Shown here: positions 57,544 through 64,000 of the stretch, one piece after another | Position numbering within the stretch: the stretch's first letter is position 1 | How the letters are laid out: each line of letters begins with the position of its first letter | From: Variovorax paradoxus | GTDB lineage: Bacteria > Pseudomonadota > Gammaproteobacteria > Burkholderiales > Burkholderiaceae_C | DNA: 64,000 nucleotides | Direction of reading: 5' to 3' | Assembly (NCBI GenBank): GCA_016806145.1 | Contig: CP063166.1 | Span: forward strand, 5,642,001 to 5,706,000 | The notes under the pieces: model-generated | The model's database searches: none | What the model was told of the DNA's origin: nothing | What the model saw: only the letters and a program-made list of their open reading frames with translations | Made by a program: the position numbers and the translations under genes

Positions 57544-58725
57544 TCACTTGCCGCGCAGGGCAAGGACTTCGGCCGGCTGCACGATCTGGCCCGTCTTGTT
57601 CGACCAGCTGTTCTTGGTGTAGGTGGCGACGGCCGCGAGGTCGGTGTCGCTCAGCTGCTTCCAGGACGGCATCGCGCCGTTGTTCTGGCCGTTGAGCAGC
57701 ACCATCAGCTGCACCTTGTGGTCGGCGTCGAGCACCTTGGCATCGCCGTCGAGCGCCTTGATCGGGCCCGCGCCCTTGCCGTTGGCCTGGTGGCAGGCCG
57801 CGCAGTTGGCGGCGTAGACCTTCTCGCCGCGCGCCATCATGTCGGGCAGGGTCCAGACCTTGGTCGGGTCGTCGAGCTTGGCGGCGGCTTCCTTGCGCTT
57901 GGCGGCGACCCAGGTCGTGTAGTCGGCGGCCGAGACCACCTTCACGTGGATCGGCATGTAGGCGTGTTCCTTGCCGCACAGTTCCTGGCACTGGCCGTAG
58001 TAGTCGCCGACGGTCTCGGCGCGGAACCAGGTGTCGCGCACGAAGCCGGGGATCGCGTCCTGCTTGATGCCGAGCTGCGGCACCGCGAAGGCGTGGATCA
58101 CGTCGTTGGCGGTGGTGATGATGCGAACCTTCTTCTGCACCGGCACGACCAGCGGGTTGTCGACCTTGAACAGGTAGTCGTCGGGGATCGTGCCCTTGGC
58201 ACCGGCGTCGGACATCGCGCGCTGCGAGCTGTCGAGCGTGGAGATGAAGGCCAGGCCCTCGCCTTCGCCGTTCAGGTAGTCGTAGCCCCACTTCCACTGG
58301 TAGCCGGTGGTCTTGATCGTGAGGTCGGCGTTGGTGGTGTCCTTCTGGGCCACCAGCACCTTGGTGGCGGGCAGCGCCATCACGATCACGATCAGGAAGG
58401 GAACGATGGTCCAGATGACTTCGACCACCACCGATTCATGGAAGTTGGCGGCCTTGTGGCCCACCGACTTGCGGTGCTTCCAGATCGAATAGAACATGAC
58501 CGCGAACACGGCCACGAAGATCACCGTGCAGATGATCATCATCACCGTGTGCAGGAAGTGCTGCTCCTGCGCAATCTTGGTCACACCGACCGGAAGATTC
58601 AACTGGCGCACCGAGGGGCCGCCGGGCAGATCGTTGACTGCGTGCGCCGCGCCGCTGAAAGCCGCGCCGGCCGCCAGCATTGCCGGCATGAACTTATTGC
58701 GCCAAATGCTCTTCATCGTGTTCAC
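57544..58725 (-). CDS. ctaC: Cytochrome c oxidase subunit II with fused cytochrome c (caa3 type)
   Basis: The 393-residue protein has a signal peptide, two transmembrane helices, and the CuA domain with ligands His211, Cys246, Glu248, Cys250, His254 and Met257 (CQELCGKEHAYMPIH). A C-terminal cytochrome c domain has the heme motif CAACH at about 308-312 and a possible axial Met in GAMPSW. The fused cytochrome makes this a caa3-type oxidase. It is the first gene of the cta cluster. The start at 58725 and an ATG three codons later are both possible. Confidence 0.96.
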   Translation of the reverse strand: MNTMKSIWRNKFMPAMLAAGAAFSGAAHAVNDLPGGPSVRQLNLPVGVTKIAQEQHFLHTVMMIICTVIFVAVFAVMFYSIWKHRKSVGHKAANFHESVVVEVIWTIVPFLIVIVMALPATKVLVAQKDTTNADLTIKTTGYQWKWGYDYLNGEGEGLAFISTLDSSQRAMSDAGAKGTIPDDYLFKVDNPLVVPVQKKVRIITTANDVIHAFAVPQLGIKQDAIPGFVRDTWFRAETVGDYYGQCQELCGKEHAYMPIHVKVVSAADYTTWVAAKRKEAAAKLDDPTKVWTLPDMMARGEKVYAANCAACHQANGKGAGPIKALDGDAKVLDADHKVQLMVLLNGQNNGAMPSWKQLSDTDLAAVATYTKNSWSNKTGQIVQPAEVLALRGK

Positions 58726-58776
58726 GTTTCTTCAAATTTTCAACAAACCCAACCGTGCGGCACCGCGCGAGCCCCC

Positions 58777-59307
58777 TCAGGCGCCGCGCAACGCCATCCG
58801 AATCTCGCGCGCCAGTGCGGCCCTCAACTCCGGCCGTACATAGCGCCCCACCCTGACCGACCGGCCCTGGCCCGACAACTCGATCAGCGATCGGTCGCCG
58901 GTCTGCGGCTCGATCCGCACCCGGTGCGGCAGAAATTCCGTGCGCTCGTAGCTCCCGCCGTTCTCGAGTTCGACCACGAGCCGGCCCGCCTGCAGCATGA
59001 TCCTCTCGCCATCGGTCGCATGCCGGGCGTAGGCCATGAACGCGAACCCCACGGCAGCCAGTTCGAGCCAGGCGAACGGCAACACGAGCGGCGCGCCGTG
59101 CATCCAGAAGACCGTCCCGATACCGAGCGATACCACGCACAGTGAAGCGTAGAGCCAGCCGAGCTGGCTCGGCGTCACCGAGCAGTTCCGCTTCAGGAAC
59201 CAGTGGATGTTCTGGCCTGAAACAGTGGCAAATCGAAACACGGAATTCGACACGGGCGAGTTCAGCAAATCGGTAAGTCGGCGCCCGCCAGTTCCCTTGT
59301 CTTCCAC
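58777..59307 (-). CDS. DUF2244 membrane protein
   Basis: The 176-residue protein has two adjacent transmembrane helices (LYASLCVVSLGIGTVFWM and LPFAWLELAAVGFAFMAYA) and flanking segments FLKRNCSVTPSQL and RHATDGERIMLQAGRLVVE, typical of DUF2244. Function is unknown; the gene is commonly found directly upstream of ctaC, as here with a 51-base gap. It may be part of the oxidase unit. Confidence 0.88.
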   Translation of the reverse strand: MEDKGTGGRRLTDLLNSPVSNSVFRFATVSGQNIHWFLKRNCSVTPSQLGWLYASLCVVSLGIGTVFWMHGAPLVLPFAWLELAAVGFAFMAYARHATDGERIMLQAGRLVVELENGGSYERTEFLPHRVRIEPQTGDRSLIELSGQGRSVRVGRYVRPELRAALAREIRMALRGA

Positions 59308-59431
59308 GGGTTCCGACGGACCTCGATCGCGGGCATGTGCCCACGAGTTTCACGCAACGGCGGATTGTAGCGGGTAGATACCAGCGGCCGTGTACCGAAT
59401 GCGGCACGCGCGGGCCGCGCTACAACGGTCT

Positions 59432-60349
59432 TCAGTGGGCGGACGGGCGTCCGCGCTGCAGCATCTCGCGCATCTCGCGCAACGAGACCGCGCTCTCGGC
59501 CGACAGCGAGACCCGCGGGGTCGGCTTGAAGGCATGGCCATAGATGATCTCGAAGGTCAGCGCGATGCGCCCGTCGCCGCCCTCGGCCGGCGCGAGTTCG
59601 GGCAGCGCCTTGTGCAGCGCCGCCTGCCAGGCCCGGCCGCGCAGGGCCGGGAAACGCGCCGGATGCAGGTTGCGCCCGAGCGTGCGCAGCTCGGCCAGCG
59701 CGGCCTCGGGCGTGGCCCAGGTCAGCACGATACGCTCCATGTCCATCACCGGCTCGGCGAAACCGGCGTGCACCAGCATGTCGCCCCAGTCGTGCATGTC
59801 GGTGAACTCGTGGCTCGCGGCCGGCCAGCCCAGGCGCGCATGCAGGGCGCGCAGTTCGCGCAGGGTGTCGGGGCCGAAGCACGAGAACATCAGGAAGCCG
59901 TCGGTGGCGACCTGCCGGTGCCAGTGCGCGATCAGCGCCTCGGGGTCGGCCGCCATGTGCAGCGCCATGTTGGCCCAGAGCAGGTCGACGCCCTCCTCGG
60001 GCAGTCCGTCGAAGCGCAGCTTGCCGCCCTGCCAGCGGCGCGCGCTCCACCACGGCGCGGCCAGCGCGGCCGAGGTCGCGGCGGCCAGCGCCGGCTCGGG
60101 TTCGATCACGAAGGCCTCGGCCTCGCGGTAGCGGCGCGCCAGCAGCTCGTGTGCCTCGAGGCCGCCGCGCAGCGGCGCCCAGTCGACCCAGTGGCGCGGC
60201 TTGGCCTTGATCCATTGCAGCCGGTCCTCCATGCGCCGCCCGATCTCCTCGTGCAGCCAGGGCGAGCCGTCGGCGGGCGCCAGCCGGCGCCAGCGGGCGG
60301 CCGCCGCGGCATCGATGGTCGGCGGTCGTCGTTGGGGGTCGGTGGCCAT
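59432..60349 (-). CDS. BioC-like SAM methyltransferase with degenerate motif I
   Basis: The 305-residue protein resembles the BioC/malonyl-ACP methyltransferase group: the N-terminal segment RRMEDRLQWIKAKPRHWVDW, then VDLLWANMALHMAADPEALI, FLMFSCFGPDTLRELRALHA and FTDMHDWGDMLVHAGF. The usual glycine-rich SAM motif I is not visible; VIEPEPALAAATSAAL stands in its place. The role may therefore be altered. No other biotin gene is nearby. The start at 60349 avoids overlap with the divergent comF gene start at 60373. Confidence 0.78.
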   Translation of the reverse strand: MATDPQRRPPTIDAAAAARWRRLAPADGSPWLHEEIGRRMEDRLQWIKAKPRHWVDWAPLRGGLEAHELLARRYREAEAFVIEPEPALAAATSAALAAPWWSARRWQGGKLRFDGLPEEGVDLLWANMALHMAADPEALIAHWHRQVATDGFLMFSCFGPDTLRELRALHARLGWPAASHEFTDMHDWGDMLVHAGFAEPVMDMERIVLTWATPEAALAELRTLGRNLHPARFPALRGRAWQAALHKALPELAPAEGGDGRIALTFEIIYGHAFKPTPRVSLSAESAVSLREMREMLQRGRPSAH

Positions 60350-60372
60350 GGGGGCGTGAGTATATTGAGCCA

Positions 60373-61089
60373 ATGCTCAGCCGTTGGACCGCACGCCCTT
60401 TGACCTCGCTGTTGGCACGGCTGCCCAGCCAGTGCGCGCTGTGCCGCGACTGGCCGTCGCGCCCGGTGTGCGAGCCCTGCGCCACGCGCTTCGCCGCCAG
60501 CGCGCCGCGCTGCCAGACCTGCGCGCTGCCGCTGCCTGCGGGCGTGGCGCGCTGCGGCGACTGCGTCGTGCACCCGCCGCCGCTCGATGCCTGCCTCGCG
60601 GCCTGCGACTACGCCTGGCCGTGGCCGGACTGCGTCGCCGACTTCAAGTTCCGCGGCGACACCGGCTGGGCCGGCCCGCTGGCGCAGCTGCTGCGCGCCA
60701 TCCCCTCGGCGGCGGCGCTGCTCGATGCCTGCGACTGCGTGTTGCCGATGCCGCTCGCGCCGGGCCGGCTGCGCGAGCGCGGCTTCAACCAGGCGCTGGA
60801 ACTCGCGCGCCGGCTCGCGCCTGCCAAGACCGATGCCGCGCTGCTGCTGCGCACGCGCGAGACGCCGGCCCAGCGCGGTCTCTCGCGCGCCGAGCGCATG
60901 CGCAACCTCCAGGGCGCCTTCGCGGTCGAGCCATTGCGCGCCGATGCACTGGCCGGCCGGCGCGTGGTGCTGGTCGACGACGTGATGACCACCGGCGCCT
61001 CGCTGTTCAGCGCGGCCCAGGTGCTGCGGCACGCGGGCGCGGCGCATGTCGCGGGCATCGTGCTGGCGCGCACCGACAGGCCGCACTGA
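60373..61089 (+). CDS. ComF-family phosphoribosyltransferase-like protein
   Basis: The 238-residue protein has an N-terminal zinc-finger-like region with four Cys pairs (CALC, CEPC, CQTC, CGDC) and a C-terminal PRTase domain with the PRPP motif VVLVDDVMTTGAS and RERGFNQALELA. This is the ComF/GntX family, tied to DNA uptake and to use of exogenous DNA in some bacteria. It is divergent from the methyltransferase across 23 bases and is followed by trmL. Confidence 0.92.
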   Translation: MLSRWTARPLTSLLARLPSQCALCRDWPSRPVCEPCATRFAASAPRCQTCALPLPAGVARCGDCVVHPPPLDACLAACDYAWPWPDCVADFKFRGDTGWAGPLAQLLRAIPSAAALLDACDCVLPMPLAPGRLRERGFNQALELARRLAPAKTDAALLLRTRETPAQRGLSRAERMRNLQGAFAVEPLRADALAGRRVVLVDDVMTTGASLFSAAQVLRHAGAAHVAGIVLARTDRPH

Positions 61090-61109
61090 GCGTGGCGACA
61101 ATCGGGGCC

Positions 61110-61571
61110 ATGTTCCATATCGTCCTGGTCCACCCCGAGATTCCGCCGAACACCGGCAACGTGATCCGCCTGGCCGCCAACACCGGCTGCACCCTGCACC
61201 TGGTCGAGCCGCTGGGCTTCTCGATGGACGACAAGCTGCTGCGCCGCGCCGGCCTCGACTACCACGAGTACGCCGAGGTGCGCCGCCATGCGAGCTGGCA
61301 GGCGCTGCTCGACAGCGAGCGGCCGGCGCCCGATCGCCTGTTCGCGCTCACCACGCGCGGCACCCGCGCCGTGCACGACATCCGCTTCGCGCCCGGCGAC
61401 TGGCTGGTGTTCGGCTCCGAGACCAGCGGCCTGCCGCCCGCGATCCGCGAGAGCTTCGATCCCGCGCAGTGGCTGCGGCTGCCGATGCGCGAGGGCCAGC
61501 GCAGCCTGAACCTGTCGAACGCGGTGGCGGTGACGGTGTTCGAGGCCTGGCGGCAAAACGGATTCAAATGA
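61110..61571 (+). CDS. trmL: tRNA (cytidine(34)-2'-O)-methyltransferase TrmL
   Basis: The 153-residue SPOUT methyltransferase has HPEIPPNTGNVIRLAANTG, LHLVEPLGFSMDDKLLRRAGLDY, WLVFGSETSGLP and LPMREGQRSLNLSNAVAV, which form the trefoil-knot SAM site of TrmL. The enzyme modifies the wobble base of leucine tRNAs. The gene is 20 bases after the comF-like gene on the same strand. Two perfect hairpins follow. Confidence 0.96.
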   Translation: MFHIVLVHPEIPPNTGNVIRLAANTGCTLHLVEPLGFSMDDKLLRRAGLDYHEYAEVRRHASWQALLDSERPAPDRLFALTTRGTRAVHDIRFAPGDWLVFGSETSGLPPAIRESFDPAQWLRLPMREGQRSLNLSNAVAVTVFEAWRQNGFK

Positions 61572-61577
61572 GGCATC

Positions 61578-61602
61578 GCGACCCCTCGCGCAATGGGGTC
61601 GC
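61578..61602. other. Perfect hairpin GCGACCCC-N9-GGGGTCGC after trmL
   Basis: An 8-bp perfect inverted repeat with a 9-base loop starts seven bases after the trmL stop. It has no T-run. It could be a transcript-end stabiliser or an operator for the next gene. Confidence 0.45.
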
Positions 61603-61632
61603 ATCCGAACGGCGGAACGCCCCGTATGGAAA

Positions 61633-61661
61633 GCATGCCGGCTCGATGCATTCCGGCATGC
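61633..61661. promoter_or_regulatory. Perfect palindrome GCATGCCGG-N11-CCGGCATGC before the DUF4148-like gene
   Basis: The 9-bp arms match perfectly across 11 bases, 41 bases before the start codon at 61703. With the hairpin at 61578-61602 it fills much of the short intergenic region. It is a candidate operator or leader hairpin. Confidence 0.45.
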
Positions 61662-61702
61662 CGATCCACCCACGCTCCACACGGGGCACGAGGAGTTCCA
61701 CC

Positions 61703-61996
61703 ATGCAAGCCAAGTCCATCGCCTTCGCCGCCCTCGCCACCCTGGTCCTGAGCCACGGTGCCCAGGCCTTCCAGGGCGAACAGAATCCGCTGCCCGCGGC
61801 ACCGTTCCAGTCGACGCTGTCGCGCGCCGACGTGCAGGCCCAGGCCCGGCAGCCGCTGCGCATCACCAATGGCGGCACCGGCGTGGCCCGCCCCACCGAC
61901 GGCATGACCGACCGCGCCGCGGTGCGCGCGAGCGCGGTGGGCATCACGCGCCAGGGCGCGGCCGCCTATGGCGAGATCAGCGACCGCCGCATGTAA
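61703..61996 (+). CDS. Small exported protein, DUF4148-like
   Basis: The 97-residue protein has a signal peptide (MQAKSIAFAALATLVLSHGA, cleavage after AQA) and a short mature part with LSRADVQAQARQPL, the kind of segment seen in DUF4148 proteins common in Burkholderiales. An AGGAG site precedes the start. Function is unknown. Two palindromes lie between it and trmL. Confidence 0.72.
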   Translation: MQAKSIAFAALATLVLSHGAQAFQGEQNPLPAAPFQSTLSRADVQAQARQPLRITNGGTGVARPTDGMTDRAAVRASAVGITRQGAAAYGEISDRRM

Positions 61997-62019
61997 GAAG
62001 AGAAGGGACCGCGCCCGCC

Positions 62020-62481
<462 letters not shown>

Positions 62482-62575
62482 GCGCCGCACTCTAGCGGCA
62501 AGGCCGCGACCGTGGGTGTCGGCACCGCGACAAGGAGGCTCAGGGAATACCTGGGGCGCACAGGCACGCGGCGGC

Positions 62576-63196
62576 TCAGCTGTCGAGCCATTCGCAGATC
62601 GGCTGCCACTGCTCGAGGTCGCGCTGCACCCGCCCCGGCGCGATGTCGAATACGGTGAGTCCGCGCGCCGCAAGCTGCACGTAGTTCTGCGTGTCGCGCA
62701 GTTCGCCGACCACCGGCACGCCCAGTCCCGCGATGAATTCGTTGAGCCGGTCGGCCGCCAGCGTGCGGGCGTTGACGCGCATGCCGACCAGGCCGATCTG
62801 CGTCTTCTCGGCGCGGCGCTGCTCGAGCAGCCGATCGATGAATTCGCGCGTGGCGTAGATGTCGAAGATGCTCGGCTGCAGCGGCACGATGAGCTTGTCG
62901 GCCAGCCCGATCACGTCCTTGAAGCGCCAGCCGTGCAGGCCGGCCGGGGTGTCGAGCACCGCGTGGGTGGTGCCGCGCGGCGGGCGCACCACGCTGTTGT
63001 CCTCGGTGGCCTCCCAGGTCGAGATCGGCCGCGCCTGCGGCGGGCGCAGGCCGAGCCAGAGCCGGGAGGACTGCTGGCGATCCACGTCGCCGAGCATCAC
63101 GGCGTGGCCGCGGCTTGCAAAGTAGCCCGCGATGTTCGTCGCGAGCGTGGATTTGCCAACGCCACCCTTGGGATTGGCGACCAGAACCACCGGCAT
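62576..63196 (-). CDS. ParA-family ATPase without ParB partner
   Basis: The 206-residue protein starts MPVVLVANPKGGVGKSTLA with the deviant Walker A, has GDVDRQQSSRLW and the TPAG Walker-B-like segment VLDTPAGLHGW, and PLQPSIFDIYAT. It is the short, single-domain ParA form without an N-terminal DNA-binding region. No parB or centromere-like repeat is visible, so it is more likely an orphan positioning ATPase of the chromosome than a partition system. The start at 63196 gives the family N-terminus. Confidence 0.88.
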   Translation of the reverse strand: MPVVLVANPKGGVGKSTLATNIAGYFASRGHAVMLGDVDRQQSSRLWLGLRPPQARPISTWEATEDNSVVRPPRGTTHAVLDTPAGLHGWRFKDVIGLADKLIVPLQPSIFDIYATREFIDRLLEQRRAEKTQIGLVGMRVNARTLAADRLNEFIAGLGVPVVGELRDTQNYVQLAARGLTVFDIAPGRVQRDLEQWQPICEWLDS

Positions 63197-63275
63197 GGAA
63201 ATCTCCTCCAGAAGGGACAGCCCGCCATGGTAGTGGCTGGCGCCCAAAATCCCGGGACTGCGCTATGTTCGCGGG

Positions 63276-63992
63276 ATGACGACAACAACATCCACGGGAA
63301 CCCCTCAAGGCGGAGGCACCTACGTGCTCGCCGCCCATCCGCACTGGCGCGATTCGCGCGTGAACCGCCGGCTGCTGGCCGCGGCGCGCGCGGTGCCGGG
63401 CGTCGATGTCAACGACCTCTACGGCACTTATCCCGACTACGCGATCGACGTCGAGGCCGAGCAGCGGCGCCTCGAACGCGCCCAGCTGGTGGTGCTGCTG
63501 CATCCGATCCAGTGGTATTCGATGCCGGCGCTGCAGAAGCTCTGGGTCGACGAGGTGCTGGCCTACGGCTGGGCCTACGGGCCCGAGGGCATCGCGCTGC
63601 AGGGCAAGGACCTGTGGCTGGTCGCCACCACCGGCAGCCCCGAGAGCAGCTACCACCCGCAGGGCTACCACCGCTATTTCTTCGACGCCTTCCTGCCGCC
63701 CTACGAGCAGACCGCCGCGCTGTGCGGCATGCGCTTCCTGCCGCCGCTGATCTTCCACGGCGCGCGCAGCGCCCCCGAGGCCGAAGTGGCCGCGCACGTG
63801 GAGGTCTTCGCCCAGCGCCTGGGCAGCTACCCCGACTGGCCCGAGATGGACGAGATCGACGCCTGCGTGGCCTGCCCGGTGCCCGAGAGCGACCGACCGG
63901 CCGAATCGGACGACATCGGCAAGGTGGTCGAGCGGGTGTTCCAGACCACCATGCGCCGCGGGCTGGCCGCCACGACCGACGGGAGCGCCTGA
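63276..63992 (+). CDS. KefF-like NAD(P)H quinone oxidoreductase
   Basis: The 238-residue flavodoxin-fold protein has YVLAAHPHWRDSRVNRRLLAAAR, the LVVLLHPIQWYSMPALQKLWVDEVL segment and WLVATTGSPESSYHPQGYHRYFFDAFLPPYEQTA, as in KefF/KefG ancillary proteins and MdaB-type quinone reductases. KefF activates the glutathione-gated K+ efflux channel KefC. An ATG directly follows the stop (63993) and begins M-E before the window ends, so a kefC-like gene may start there; that cannot be confirmed. The C-terminal 40 residues are an acidic, Cys-containing extension. Confidence 0.85.
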   Translation: MTTTTSTGTPQGGGTYVLAAHPHWRDSRVNRRLLAAARAVPGVDVNDLYGTYPDYAIDVEAEQRRLERAQLVVLLHPIQWYSMPALQKLWVDEVLAYGWAYGPEGIALQGKDLWLVATTGSPESSYHPQGYHRYFFDAFLPPYEQTAALCGMRFLPPLIFHGARSAPEAEVAAHVEVFAQRLGSYPDWPEMDEIDACVACPVPESDRPAESDDIGKVVERVFQTTMRRGLAATTDGSA

Positions 63993-64000
63993 ATGGAGCA

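Noticed and set aside
62576..63196. ParA as a sign of plasmid or integrated element
   Set aside because: No ParB, integrase, tRNA-end attachment duplication or transfer gene is near, and base composition matches neighbours.
63993..64000. Start of a kefC-like gene at the window end
   Set aside because: Only eight bases (ATG GAG CA) are visible, so it cannot be supported as a feature, although the KefF-like neighbour makes it plausible.

Overview
The window is GC-rich bacterial chromosome with strong third-position G/C bias, tightly packed genes and no insertion sequence, prophage or CRISPR array. The gene orders (hrcA/nadK-recN-rapZ; lolB-ispE-tRNA-Gln-prs-rplY-pth; M16 protease pair beside ftsY; ctaC-ctaD-ctaG-ctaE-surf1-ctaA-ctaB-sco) are those of Burkholderiales. 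Protein similarity as I recall it points to Comamonadaceae, most likely Variovorax. This assignment is from memory, not from a search.

Layout. 1-4.3 kb: heat-shock repressor hrcA (cut by the window edge) divergent from nadK-recN-rapZ. 4.3-8.3 kb: the two 8-oxoguanine repair glycosylases mutY and mutM flank a large dynamin-like GTPase, all on the minus strand. 8.4-15.8 kb: TPR protein, lolB, ispE, tRNA-Gln(TTG), prs, rplY and pth, with a pair of opposite-strand lipoprotein genes between rplY and pth. 15.9-16.7 kb: a DUF4124-like exported protein and a 2[4Fe-4S] ferredoxin. 16.8-23.8 kb: a dipeptide-type ABC importer (two permeases, two ATPases) followed by two paralogous substrate-binding proteins. 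A near-perfect 25-bp-arm inverted repeat closes this block.

23.9-30.6 kb: LysR/tautomerase divergent pair, TTC38-like protein, exported N-acyl-D-amino-acid deacylase, histidine phosphatase, Yip1-type membrane protein and an alpha/beta hydrolase. 30.6-36.8 kb: a pyroglutamate region with a canonical pyroglutamyl peptidase, a small exported protein, a large lipoprotein related to pyroglutamyl peptidase whose nucleophile position is Thr, a divergent LysR regulator, and the 5-oxoprolinase genes pxpA, pxpC and pxpB. 36.9-44 kb: coaD, rsmD, an argO/argP-like pair, a heterodimeric M16 protease pair and ftsY. 44-46.5 kb: a hybrid histidine kinase and a LuxR-type response regulator. 46.7-48.3 kb: an Mpo1-like protein, then rpoH, preceded by a perfect CIRCE operator. 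48.3-58.7 kb: an AlkD-like HEAT protein and the complete caa3-type cytochrome c oxidase structural and assembly cluster, including a 37-residue membrane protein and a second, divergent SCO-like protein. 58.8-64 kb: DUF2244 protein, BioC-like methyltransferase, ComF-like protein, trmL, a small DUF4148-like protein, a MaoC hydratase, an orphan ParA and a KefF-like flavoprotein at the window end.

How they work together. HrcA and its operator in front of rpoH put both heat-shock regulators in one circuit. The importer, D-aminoacylase, pyroglutamyl peptidase and PxpABC read as a loose peptide and pyroglutamate scavenging region. The cta genes build and metallate the terminal oxidase. Most genes are ordinary housekeeping genes. 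The best candidates for something undescribed are the Cys-less pyroglutamyl-peptidase-like lipoprotein with its divergent LysR gene and palindromic operator, the GTPase between mutM and mutY, and several unassigned palindromes.
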